Assembly: GCA_958295665.1 (NCBI GenBank)
Contig: OY282560.1
Span: forward strand, 24,325,653-24,389,652
Source: Tipula vernalis
Lineage: Eukaryota > Arthropoda > Insecta > Diptera > Tipulidae
Direction of reading: 5' to 3'
Length of the DNA: 64,000 bases
Shown here piece by piece: positions 45,239-57,300 of this stretch. The stretch's first letter is position 1. Each line of letters opens with the position of its first letter. Under the pieces are notes generated by a model, which saw only the letters and a list, made by a program, of their open reading frames with translations, searched no databases and was not told where the DNA came from. Position numbers and translations under genes: made by a program.

Positions 45239-45776
45239 TTAATATTTTAAGGCTGCAGCAAAATATTTACTTCGGCACATAAAAGTCCATTTCACCGTAC
45301 AAAAATAATCGCGAAATTTCCAGTTATTCCCTTTCCACAGACATAAACACTTTTCATATTGAGTCATAGTTGGTTCACCCAGTTTCCAGTCAGCATAAAT
45401 AACCGGCATACCAGTATTCTCCCAGTAATACGTTTTATCTTCAGGGAATCGTATGCCACTAGTCCAAATCGAATTTGACGTTATGCTTGAATCATTTTGC
45501 TGAACTTGGCGCAAAACCTCCAAAATTTTGCGATATTCACGCTCATCTGGTACGTCGATTAATTGATTGCCATAAAAAGTACAAAATCGTGATGCTTCCC
45601 ACCAGTTTGCCTGTATACATATAAATGATTAATTAATTATTCAACAATAAATAATGACAGCTACATACCTTTAATGGATGGCTAATGTAATAGTCGCTGA
45701 TATAATAACCCGCATTTACGAATTGTACGCAAATTATAAGTGTACATACGAGTACAAAACCAACAGTTGACTTCAT
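45239..45776 (-). CDS. Secreted C-type lectin, copy 1
   Basis: My model is complement(join(45239..45610, 45669..45776)), 159 residues, with a 58-bp intron (GTATGT donor, ACAG acceptor, phase 0). The start MKSTVGFVLVCTLIICVQFVNA is a signal peptide. The C-type lectin fold follows: SRFC, WTSGIRFPED, YYWENTG, the ligand-loop region IYADWKLGEPTMTQYEKC, and the WND-like block NNWKFRDYFC with final FMC. The four canonical Cys (SRFC, EKC, YFC, FMC) would give the two standard disulfides; an extra Cys sits in CLCLW. Fly lectins of this size bind sugars on cells or microbes. The calcium-site motif is not a textbook EPN/QPD, so carbohydrate binding is uncertain. A near-copy lies at 58893-59430. Confidence 0.88.
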
Positions 45777-47312
45777 TTCAGACGATAATTTTACTAATGA
45801 ACATACTGTATAACAAAATGTTTCCTTTTATACAGCACCAAACAGCTTGATTAGTTTTTGTGATATCACTACCAAATTGTTGTATGCACGGCATCCCGGA
45901 TATTGTTACTTTTCCAATGTGATAAAATATAAATGTTTAATTTTTTTTTTGTGGTTATATGATTTTGATTAATAAAAGTTTCCTAAAATTGTGGATTTAT
46001 CAAAAATATTAGTGTTGCTGTTTTCTGTAAAATCCAAACAATTTATCTTTGCTATGTTTCTGATTTTTCACATATCTAAATGAGCAGATTTTAGTGTATA
46101 AGAAGGAATAAATAGGAAATGTACACCTCCAAGATCTCTTTATTTGGGGGAGGGGTGAGTGGGTTTCTGGAAATCGGCCATAAAAGTCTTTAAATCGTAT
46201 TTATAACGTGTGATTGAAAATCAAATCCTGTTTTATAATCAATTAAAGACTCTTGCCATTCAATTCGAGGCGCTTAATGAATCTCGATCCTTTGACTGCC
46301 CTGTCATTTGATCCAAATGAACGTCAGATTATTGCGGCTTTTTGAAAGAAATTTATTAACTTCGTGAATTCAAAAAATCATTTTGGTAAAACCATTGAAT
46401 CGGTTGTACTCTTCGAAATTTATTTTATTTAAATCATTTATTTATGTAGTTATGAAATTATTTCAAATGGGCTTTCGTGTAGTAATTGTAAAATTACTTA
46501 GGTTAATAATTTAAAATTAAATGTAACATTTTTTTGTAGATGTAAGATAATAAATCATTGTAACTCATTGAAAGTCTATCTTTTCAACAAATGATGTACT
46601 CAATAAATTAGAGGGTGTAGCTTGGCAGTATTCAATCAACCCACTGTAATTATGAATTTAGCTCTACCAAGCGCAACTAATAAAACGGATGAACGAATAA
46701 TACATGAAAAATATGGTAAACATAAAAATTGTGTCATAAGCGTAGCTAACAATTTGTTTCATTTAAATTGGGGCTACATAAATACCGATAGGGGGAGGTG
46801 GGGCAAACGCAAGCATTTTTTAATTTTTCTTAATAAAACATTTAAAAAGGCGAGATTTGCAAGTTCCGGTATATCGTAGATTATAATTAACTTCCCCGGA
46901 TTAGTTAGTATAAAATTATTAAATGCGATTTTTAGTGCAATTTTAAATGGGCCAAAAACTCCTATGTCTAGAGGTTGTAATTCGTGGGAGCAATGAGGTG
47001 GGAATGACAGAAGAACTATTCCGCATTTTCGAGAAAATTCTATTGCAGGCAAAAAACAATGGCTATTGTGGTTGTCCATTAGCAACAAAATACGGTTTTC
47101 TTTGGAACAACGTGTCTGCAGCTGAATATGCTTTAAAACTTCTGGGAAAAGTTTAACTGTCATCCAACCTGTTCTAGATGCAAGACCTAAACTTCCGCTT
47201 GGTGCTCCATGAAAAAAACGGCCCTTGTAGTGAACTCGAGGGAACACAAATTCAGGAGCAATCGAATGGCCAACGAGTTCACCATGTTCAGCTGAAACGA
47301 TTTGGCTCACTT

Positions 47313-47889
47313 TGTCTATTTTCATCAACCACTATTAAAAGTTATATTATTATTCTGTGCTAATTAAAATTACCCCTAAATCACTGCTAAGTTAATTCCT
47401 CTTATTAAGATTCAAACCAATTAATTTAGTATTGTTTATGTATTTGATTATTAAGATTCGAACCGATTCACTAAATATTGTATAACAGTTTTATAGTTAA
47501 AAATTTTATTGTGAATTTGTCGTAATGGTAAATTTAATTTCTTACCTCAATTATACCATAATTAACAAACGCATCACCATAATATATTACCAATTAGATG
47601 TCGCGTCGGTTTATACTATATGACTCGACAAAAATAAAATTAATATAAATTGGGAAATAAAAATTTATTGGTCAGTTCTTTTCCAACCAAGCAACTAAAT
47701 ATTGTATTGTGAAATTTATTTATTGTGATAAAATTTTCAAAACAAGAATAATAAAAACCTAAAAAAATAAAAGAAAAATTAATTAAACTTCAATTGTTTA
47801 TTGTTTATTTTTTTTGAGTGCAAACATTTTATTAAAGTTTTTTACGAGAAAGTTTTGCTGCATTCGGATTATTCATCGGAATCACAACA
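47313..47889 (+). repeat. 5' LTR of the young BEL/Pao element
   Basis: 577 bp, TGTCTATTTTCATC...AATCACAACA. It is matched by 53486-54066. Its boundary is fixed by the TSD and by comparison with the other LTR. It contains the promoter and termination signals by analogy; I saw no single convincing TATA box. Confidence 0.93.
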
Positions 47890-47894
47890 TTTAT

Positions 47895-47914
47895 TGGTCC
47901 TGCGAGCCGGATTT
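47895..47914 (+). promoter_or_regulatory. Primer binding site, tRNA-Tyr-like
   Basis: TGGTCCTGCGAGCCGGATTT, five bases after the LTR, complements the 3' end of insect tRNA-Tyr (from memory) with one mismatch. The decayed BEL element at 3087 carries a very similar site. Confidence 0.65.
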
Positions 47915-48356
47915 CGATTTGGATTAAATCGACCGGTCACCATTTTGGAGAATAATCTACACCATACCTCGTGGAAAATTTGATGTTGGACGCCACATTG
48001 CCACAAACCATAAGTACCATTTTTATTTTTCTTCTTTTGAATATACCATTTTCCATTACCATATAAATTACCATTACATAGTTTTACCTACCTTTACCTT
48101 AATTTCACATATTATCTTGGAAAGTTGCTGTCTTTTCGCGACCCAGTGATTATTTAATTATCGACCCATTTATTATTGAAGTACATACCTAAAATTATAT
48201 TAATATAATAAAATTATATTAAGTTTTTTCAAACTAAAGTGAATTTAAACTATTGTGATAAAGTGAATTTAAAATTAAGGTGATCAAGAGATTTCAATTG
48301 TGCTTAAACCAAAAAGTGTACCGCGTTTACCACTGAAATAAAGGCAATATTTAAAT

Positions 48357-51300
48357 ATGCCACCGAAGGTCGAACCGTTTCTTAAGCGTCGTGAAATCAC
48401 GTTGGCACAGATAAAAAAAATACTTGACTATGCCGAAAAGATTTCGGAAACATCGGACGTTATAAGCGTAAAGGCGCGGTTGGACAATCTCCAATCATTA
48501 ATGAAATCCTTTTCATCTGTTGAGGACGAAATATTCGCAAGGGATGCAGAAGCGGAGTCGTTGGCGCTAGAATGCGACGAATTGTATTACTCAGCTAGTA
48601 CAAAACTTAACACGCGTATTCGTGAAATTCAGCAGACCATACAAACTGAAAATATTTCGATGACCATAAACAACGGCAATACGTCGGAAACCTTCAATCA
48701 TCCTCGTAGTGACACTAAATTACCTCGGCTAACGCTACCAACCTTTGATGGTAATTACCAAGAATGGCAGTCATTCCATGATATGTTCATGTCAGCTGTT
48801 CATGATAATCCCGTTCTCACCGGTGTACAAAAATTACAATACCTCAAGGGCGCATTAAGAGGAGAGGCTAGTGCATCTCTACGACATTTGGCTATAACTG
48901 AAGTCAACTACATCGAAGCATACCAAAGGCTAGTCAAAAGGCACAGTAAAAAGAAGCTGATTCTAAGCTCTTTCATCAAGACCTTTGTTAACCAACCAAC
49001 CATCACCAATATATCAGCCAAGCAACTGCGTCAATTATGTGACACTTCGGACGAAATAATTCGTGGAATAAAAGCGCTAGGGAATGGGGCAGAAGGCCGC
49101 GATTCCTGGCTGATTTATTTGGTGTTAAATAAACTAGATGAGGACACACAGCAGCGATGGTCGGATGAATCTACAGATGTTGAATACCCCAGTTGGCAAT
49201 CATTCCTCGATTTTATAACCAAACGTGCTGATTCACTAGAAAGTTGCCAACCAACACCCAAAAAACCACAACCACGCTCCTCAAATATTCGCAGTCTTAA
49301 CGTAGCCATTAAAAATTGCCCATTATGTGATACAGTCCACAATCTTTACGAATGTTCGAAATTTAAGGCAATGAATGTGAATCAAAGGCGCGAATTTATG
49401 CAGGGGGCCAGTCGTTGTTATAATTGTTTATGTGATTCACATTTAGTATCGAGATGCAGATCGAAAAATTCATGCATGAAATGTCAGAAACGTCACAACA
49501 CACTACTCCATTTACCATTTAACCAAACTGTTATTTCAGAACAAATAAAAGATAATAAAATTAATGCAACAAAAGGGGATTCAACCACGTCAACACTGTT
49601 AACCTCATCTATCATACAAGCATACCAATCGAAGCCATCTACATTTAGCATGGGACTACTACAAACGGCGTTAGTAAAAGTTCGAGGAGCAAATAATGTT
49701 CTATATTCTTGCAGGGCTCTATTAGACTCTGGAAGTCTCGTATCGTTTATAACCGAATCGTGCGCTCAGAAGTTGGGATTACCTCGAAAGAATTGCAGAA
49801 CCATAGTGGAAGGTTTATCATCAACCAGGGTGGGAATCTCCAGAGGAAGGGTTAACATGCAAGTGTTTTCTCGCTCCCGACCAGAGACTTCATTTAATAT
49901 CGAAGCTCTCGTTCTGTCATCAATCACGTCAAATCAACCATCGATAAATCTCACTAATCACCATTGGGAAGAATTCAAAACCCTACCACTTGCAGACCCG
50001 ATGTTCCATGAGTCTGGCAATATAGACATATTAATTGGATGTGACCATTATTTATCATTAATTTTACCAGGTCAAATTAGAAGTGTCAAAAACAACCTTA
50101 CTGCACAAGAAACCATTCTTGGATGGGTAATTTCAGGAACATTGAGTGACAGAGAACAGTCAAAGGTTACAACTCTGTGCACATCAATCAATATCGACAA
50201 GGCACTCACTAAATTCTGGGAAATTGAAGACATCCAAACACCCACACCACATACCCAGCATGAAATTTACGTTGAGGATGATTTTGTCAAAAGTTACCAA
50301 AGGAACTCTGATGGTCGATATGTCGTTGGCCTACCGTTTGACCCTGAAGCTGCGCCGCTTGGAGAATCCAAGTCACAAGCCATGAGAAGACTCCAAGCCG
50401 TAGAACGTAGACTAGCAAGAAATTCAGAACTAAAAAAGGAATATGTAGACTTTATGAGAGAATACCAACATTTGGGGCACATGGAACTTATACCAAATTC
50501 CGAAATAGACATTCCATGGAACCAGTCCTATTACCTACCACATCATTCAGTCTATAAGGAAACAAGCACCACAACCAAGTTGCGTGTCGTTTTTGATGCC
50601 TCGGCCAAAACCAATTCAGGCAGATCGCTCAACGACAATCTGCTCGTCGGGCCAACAATACAACAAACCTTACAACAAATTTTATTACGATTTCGTTTCC
50701 ATCGATACGTGATGACAGCCGATCTGGAGAAAATGTTCAGGCAAATTTTAATTACCAAATCACATGCCGAATTCCAAAGAATTTTATGGAGAGAGGAACC
50801 AACGGAGTCCATACGAGAATTTCGTTTACTTACCGTCACATATGGAACTGCATCGGCACCCTTTTTGTCTACCCGTGTACTAAAACAAATTGCCAATGAC
50901 AACCAAAAAACATTTCCAATATCATCAACCATTATTGGCGGAGATTTTTACGTCGACGACCTTATGACTGGTGCAGATACAAAGGAACAACTAAACACAC
51001 TCAAAACGGAGATATCACAAATAATGAAGGCATCAGGATTCAATCTTCGTAAGTGGCTATCCAATTGTCCACTTAACGATGAAATCTCAATCGACAACAA
51101 AAAATTAATCGAAAGTGACAGAGAATCACAATACTCAAAGGTGCTAGGTATGTATTGGAACACAACCTCTGATTATTTTACTTACCGAGTTTCGCTAAAC
51201 GAGACACCAACTCTAACCAAAAGAGGCATATTATCAGAGGCATCTAAACTTTTTGACCCTCAAGGTTGGTTAGCTCCAATAACAATATACGTCAAAATAA

Positions 51301-53459
51301 TCTTCCAAAGAACATGGGCAAAATGTTTAGATTGGGATGACCCATTACCAAAGGACATCTCAGATGATTGGAGCAATTTCCGGAGTGAATTAAAATTTAT
51401 TGAATCCATTAACATACCAAGATGGCTCAAATTTACCAATAACCCAATAACATTACATGGATTTTCAGATGCGTCCCAGAATGCTTATGCTGCTGTCGTG
51501 TATGTTGCTTGCACCAATGAATTAGGCGAAATAGAAGTGACGATTGTTTCCGCAAAAACTAAGGTCGCACCCATACAAAAACAGATCACCATACCAAAAC
51601 TTGAACTATGTGCTGCAGTACTGCTCTCGAACTTAATGAAAACCATTCAAGAAATAGTTGATCGTGAAACAAATGTTTACATGTGGACCGATTCAACAAT
51701 TGTGTTATCATGGATAGAAACAATGCCCCGCTCACTAGACGTTTTTGTGGGGAATCGCATATCGCAAATCATTACCAACTATCCGAGGAATTATTGACAT
51801 CATATAACCACTAACTACAATCCAGCCGATTGTGCCTCAAGGGGTATACTACCATCAGACTTATTAAATCACAAACTCTGGTGGACAGGACCAGAATGGC
51901 TCAAACAACCAGTAAGCGAATGGCCAGTCAAATTTCAACCCACAGAAACAGTCACCTTTAACCTAACATCATATCCATCACCGATCCAGTTAATTGTGTC
52001 AAAATTTTCAAACTACAATAAAATTATTCGTGTGTTAGCATATTGTAACCGATATGTTAAAAATTGCAAGTTAAAAGCTAAAGAAAGACAAACAACATTT
52101 CTTAATTGTACCGAATTAATTGCATCTAAAGAACTTTTAATAAAATATGTCCAAGAAAACCATTTCCATACAGAAATAAAAGCACTAAGAAGCAATGTTC
52201 AATTACCTAAAACACATAATTTAATAAACCTTAATCCCTTCCTTGATAAGAATGGTATACTTAGAGTAGGCGGGCGCATAGCACGAGCAACCATACCATT
52301 TGATGTGAAGCATCCAATACTACTACCAACCAATGATGTCGTCACTGAAGCACTGGTTCGCACAACTCACGAGGCATTACTTTGTGGAAATCATTCGCTA
52401 TTGTTCACGACTCTGAAGCAACATTATTGGATTATCAATTGCAAGATAGTAATTCGACGCATTATCAAAAGGTGTATGAAATGCTTCAGATACACGTCCA
52501 AGAATATCCAACCGATTATGGCCAACTTACCACCCAGCCGAGTTACATTGGTCAGGCCTTTCTTTTCGACAGGGGTCGACTACGCTGGACCTATCTACGT
52601 TAGACCATCGAAACGCAGAGGACTAAAACCGGATAAGTCCTATATTGCTGTGTTTGTTTGCCTAAGCACCAAGGCAATTCACCTGGAATTGGCTGGCGAT
52701 CTATCCACTGATACATTTATCGCAGCCTTTCGTCGTTTTATTTCGCGTCGTGGTCTATGCCGTGAAATTATCAGCGACAATGGATCAAATTTCATTGGGG
52801 CCAAAACCAACCTCAATGAACTCTTCAATATTGTTAAAGATACTAAGATTTCAAATTTTCTTTCTCAGAATCAAATTATTTGGAAATTTAATCCACCAAC
52901 TGGCTCTCACTTTGGTGGGATATATGAAGCAGCCGTGAAATCCACAAAATACTATTTGAGAAGAACATTGACGGGAGCTTTACTCACCTACGAAGAGATG
53001 ACCACTCTCTTGACACAGATTGAGGCAATCCTTAATTCACGACCGCTTTGTGTCAATACAGATGATGACCTGAATCCCCTAACACCGGCACACTTTTTAA
53101 TTGGACATCCGTACACGTACCTGCCTGATCCAGATACCAACCACATCAAACTGAATCACCTATCCAGATGGCAATATCTACAGAGACTACGTCAAGAATT
53201 CTGGAAAAAATGGCATCTAACCTACCTCACATCGCTACAAAAGCGGACAAAGTGGCAAACAAATTCATCAGTAATAAAAATCAACGATATTGTCATATTA
53301 CGTGATGATAACTCACCGCCAAATAAATGGAATCTTGGACGAGTCATTGCAGTTCACCCCGGAGAAGACAGCATCGTACGAGTAGTTACCGTGAAGACAT
53401 CATCCGGAATATTGAGACGGCCTGTTGTCAAACTGTCTTTATTACCAATAGACGAATAA
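48357..53459 (+). pseudogene. BEL/Pao gag-pol, open except for one in-frame TGA
   Basis: One frame of 1701 codons runs from MPPKVEPF to PIDE, broken only by TGA at 51795-51797 (codon 1147). Domains in order: Gag (DUF1759-like, LPRLTLPTFDGNYQEW); Cys knuckles (about 321-385); protease LLDSGSLVSFIT (about 456); RT with LRVVFDASAKTNSGRS and FYVDDLMTG (about 864); RNase H with LHGFSDASQNAYAAVV (about 1034); the NPADCASRG junction; integrase with a HHCC zinc site (THEALLCGNHS...CMKC), GVDYAGP, SDNGSNF and IYEAAVK as the DDE residues; and a DUF5641 tail. The TGA stands where the decayed BEL element in this window has Trp (near 6332), so it is most simply a point nonsense mutation that separates integrase from the rest. 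All other family residues look intact. Confidence 0.93.
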
Positions 53460-53473
53460 TTCCAACACTTCCT

Positions 53474-53485
53474 GAGGCGGGAGAA
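53474..53485 (+). promoter_or_regulatory. Polypurine tract of the young BEL/Pao element
   Basis: GAGGCGGGAGAA lies directly before the TG of the 3' LTR, the expected plus-strand primer position. The stop of gag-pol at 53459 lies 14 bp upstream. Confidence 0.85.
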
Positions 53486-54066
53486 TGTCTATTTTCATCA
53501 ACCACTATTAAAAGTTATATTATTATTCTGTGCTAATTAAAATTACCCCTAAATCACTGCTAAGTTAATTCCTCTTATTAAGATTCAAACCAATTAATTT
53601 AGTATTGTTTATGTATTTGATTATTAAGATTCGAACCGATTCACTAAATATTGTATAACAGTTTTATAGTTAAAAATTTTATTGTGAATTTGTCGTAATG
53701 GTAAATTTAATTTCTTACCTCAATTATACCATAATTAACAAACGCATCACCATAATATATTACCAATTAGATGTCGCGTCGGTTTATACTATATGACTCG
53801 ACAAAAATAAAATTAATATAAATTGGGAAATAAAAATTTATTGGTCAGTTCTTTTCCAACCAAGCAACTAAATATTGTACATATTGTGAAATTTATTTAT
53901 TGTGATAAAATTTTCAAAACAAGAATAATAAAAACCTAAAAAATAAGAGAAAAATTAATTAAACTTCAATTGTTTATTGTTTATTTTTTTTTGAGTGCAA
54001 ACATTTTAATTAAGTTTTTTACGAGAAAGTTTTGCTGCATTCGGATTATTCATCGGAATCACAACA
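53486..54066 (+). repeat. 3' LTR of the young BEL/Pao element
   Basis: 581 bp, matching 47313-47889. The differences I see are a 4-bp insertion (GTACATATTG against GTATTG), single-base length changes in A and T runs, and about three substitutions. It is followed by the second CACTT. Confidence 0.93.
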
Positions 54067-54380
54067 CACTTGTCTCTTTGACTTGTCTGATTATTACCTT
54101 TGGTGCTTGCATGACAGTGGTTATTCCAGTCTCGTCTAAATTATACACATTGCATAGTGCAAATTTAAACCTATCCATCACATCAACATAATTATTGACA
54201 TCAACAACCTTCTACTGGTAAAACAAAAGATCGACTGAATAACCGCGTGCATTTTTTTTACCATGAAGTGAATGCTCATGCGCACACTTGTTAGTATTTT
54301 TGTTTTTCTAATCCCGTTATTTTGATAGATTTTGAGCATGTTTATTTTTACCCCGTGCTTACAGTTGCCCCACCTCCCCC

Positions 54381-57300
54381 TATGTGTATTTGTATAGTCC
54401 ACTAATTTTTTTCATTAGGAGCAAACACAATCTAACTTCCAACTCAACTCGTAAATCAATCCCTCACCTAACTCTTTAATCGCTTAATAAACCCCAACTC
54501 AATCTTCAACTCTTCAATCCTCACGTAACCACCAAATTAACCCTAAACCCAACACTCAATTAAATCACCAATTCAACTCCAAACCAACTTACAACTCAAC
54601 CCTTAACACCAAACTCAACGTTCAATCCAATTCTCAATCCGAGGGCCCGAAAAACCAAATGGGCACGCAAACTCTACTCAGAACAACTGCTCAAGCTAAC
54701 TTAAAACTCAAATCTCAACTAAACCCCCATATAAATTTCGAACTGAATGACTCAATCAGCCTCAACGCTATCTCAAGCTCAGCCCTCAAACTCAACATCC
54801 AACTCCACCAGGCTTAATTCTCTAATCAACAAGGTGCAAGAAACTGCATGCCTACCTGTACTGAGATCAAAACTACTTAAGCTGACTTAATCCCCAACTG
54901 AACCATTGACAACCCCAACTCAACCATAACCCCAATCCAATTTAACCCCATACTCAACTCTCAACTCAATTCCCAAATCAACATGGTCTGTAGAACTGCA
55001 CAAGTACATGAACTAAACTAAAATCAACTAATTCTACGAGTATTTCTAATTCAGTTCTAAATTAAACCCCAAAGTTGATCCCCAACAGAACTGCCTTTTC
55101 AATCCTAACCCAACCCCAACTCAACTTTAATTCAACGATAAATTAATCCCCAATTCTACCAAAAACTCAAAGCTCAGAAATTGTTTGATTGATTTGATTG
55201 ATTGATTTTGAATGTACGGCCAAGCATTATAGCAGGTTCTCCCGGACTCCCGGACACATACATTATACCCGTTTACACATAACAAAACCGTAGGATAGGA
55301 TAGGACACCAATTCGATCGATAGTTAGTAAATTATTAGTATAATATATAATAAATAGGTTTGCACAAGACAGCACAATCTAAGTACATTTTTAGATGATC
55401 ATTTCTCTGGAATCCAGGGCCGGATACTCTAGACTCCCTAAATCTAAAACAATACTCAAAAAATTATTAATGTTGTAATTTTACCCCTGTCCGCCTTTCA
55501 TTAATTTACCTGATAAAATATTTAAGACAAATTTAAAACAACAGCGCTTATTTCATTATTCGTGGTCCTTTTATATCTAAATAATTAATTATTACGTACC
55601 ACAACAAAAATTAAAATAAACGTTAAAAACCATTTAAACATAAAATTTAACTTAAGAAAAGAAAATAAATAATTTTAAATTCGATTATTTTATAAAATGT
55701 ATATGTTACAGCACAGCAAACACTCTAGACTCCTCAATAATTCAATTATGTACTATAATTATATCAAGAATCAACAAACAAAATTAAAATTAAAATTCCC
55801 AGGCAACTCTGAAAACTAAATTTATTTAATAAATCACCATAATACAAAATTTTATTACTTAAATGAATAATTATTATAACAGGATCTTCAGTATTACCGA
55901 GCACACACCGTACACCCATTTACACATACTAAAACCAATGGATAGAATATAATTATTAGTTGGGACAGATTCAATCCGTTTGCAGTCTCCTAAGCGATTA
56001 ATAGGTAGTAAATTAGTAGTACAATAAATGATAAACAGGTTAACACAAGACAGCACTCCCATAAAACTTCAACTTCGCTTATGGATATATTACCCAGCAG
56101 AATCAAGCAGGCAAAATAAGTAAAATAATAATTCAATGAAAGGATTAATTTTTTAAAAGTTTAATCGGTTTACCATATAAGTAATATTGATGTTTGTGTG
56201 TGAAAACTGCAACGCAAACCTGAACAAATGCATTAAGTTAAAGTTCAATACATATAGCATCATGATTTGGATTTACATAATTCCACCTTGTTCACATTCG
56301 TTAAGAACATCATTATTTGTTGCAAACCAAACCACAACTCACAAATTAGTATTTTATAATTTAGTTTATTTATATTCTTTCAACATTAATGAAATTAATT
56401 TAATATAATGTAATGCAGTTTATAATAGCCTGTAAAAAAATGTATCATATCTAACTATACTATTTTAATAGATTATATATGGCGGTTTCGGATTCGACTC
56501 AAACTCACTCAATTATACGAAGTATAGAAATTCTATTTGAGTCCAATACATTATAAATTTTGATGCCACCAAAATAAAAGTAACAGAATCGTATTTACTA
56601 AACCACCAACACACATTGAAGGTAAATATTTTTCTACAGCCTTCCATGTGCGAAGCAGGAGACGTATTATATTTTCAGGAAAATATTTGTGACGACTATA
56701 CCAAAACCAACAAAAATGTCTCTCTGTTTTTGTTGTTGTTTAAATATTATATGACAAAAACCAATAATATATAGTACATTTCCTTGATAGGATCTGTGTA
56801 AATAGCGAACGAGACGGCCTGTATAAACATTTTTGTTGGTTTTGCTATGTATCAAACTTTAAGAATAAATTTGTGTCGATTGTATATGAAATAAAACACA
56901 AGAACAATTCAAGTATTCGTAAAAATACAGATATGAAATTAACTACGACGTATACCAAATTAAGTTAAAAACAATTTCAATATTATCGAATTATTTGATT
57001 TTAGAAATTAAATTCCATGTACAATCACACAAAAGTCAAAATCATGCACTTAATCAAGAAATCAAGAATTTTGATTTCTTGGATTGTATTTTCCAAAATT
57101 ACACTTTAATTATTATATCACTTACACTTTTCGCTAAAATTGATTTTAATTAGAATTAAAATGTATGTGCATGGGTATAAAAAGTATATACATAACACTT
57201 CACACTAACAACACTTAAATAAAAAATAAAAAATAAAAATTAAATTAAATTAAATTTTGAAGAGGAAAGACAAAATACGTCTATCCTCTTTAAATTTTTA

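Larger units (their letters stand above)
40728..46790. repeat. Duplicated segment H1 (6063 bp)
   Basis: It lies between the right TIR of P1 and the left TIR of P2 and is repeated at 54381-60443 in the same orientation with only scattered differences, except in the lectin gene. Outside the lectin gene it holds a degenerate AACTCAACC-rich stretch (40770-41520), two copies of a short dispersed repeat, an AT-rich non-coding remainder and small inverted repeats (for example around 43410-43440). None of the short frames between 42500 and 44900 is convincing as a gene, although all are conserved in both copies simply because the DNA is. Confidence 0.95.
47313..54066 (+). mobile_element. Young BEL/Pao LTR retrotransposon, full length
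   Basis: It is 6754 bp from TG to CA, flanked by the 5-bp target duplication CACTT (47308-47312 and 54067-54071). The uninterrupted target is visible in P1, proving the boundaries. The LTRs differ by only about three substitutions and three small indels by my reading. The primer site, gag-pol frame and polypurine tract are all in place. No env-like frame follows pol. Confidence 0.95.
46791..54380 (-). mobile_element. Pogo-like element copy P2, interrupted by a BEL/Pao element
   Basis: Both ends are present: left TIR GGGGGAGGTGGGGCAA (46791-46806) preceded by TA, and right TIR TTGCCCCACCTCCCCC (54365-54380) followed by TA. Without the BEL insertion and its target duplication the element is about 831 bp. 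The minus strand encodes the same truncated transposase as P1 (LLMDNHNSHC, PPHCSHELQPLD), so this is a non-autonomous derivative. The BEL element sits at CACTT within the transposase region. Confidence 0.88.

Noticed and set aside
51797..51995. Separate integrase gene starting at 51996
   Set aside because: The frame is the same as gag-pol and homology continues through the TGA, so this is one polyprotein with a nonsense codon, not two genes.
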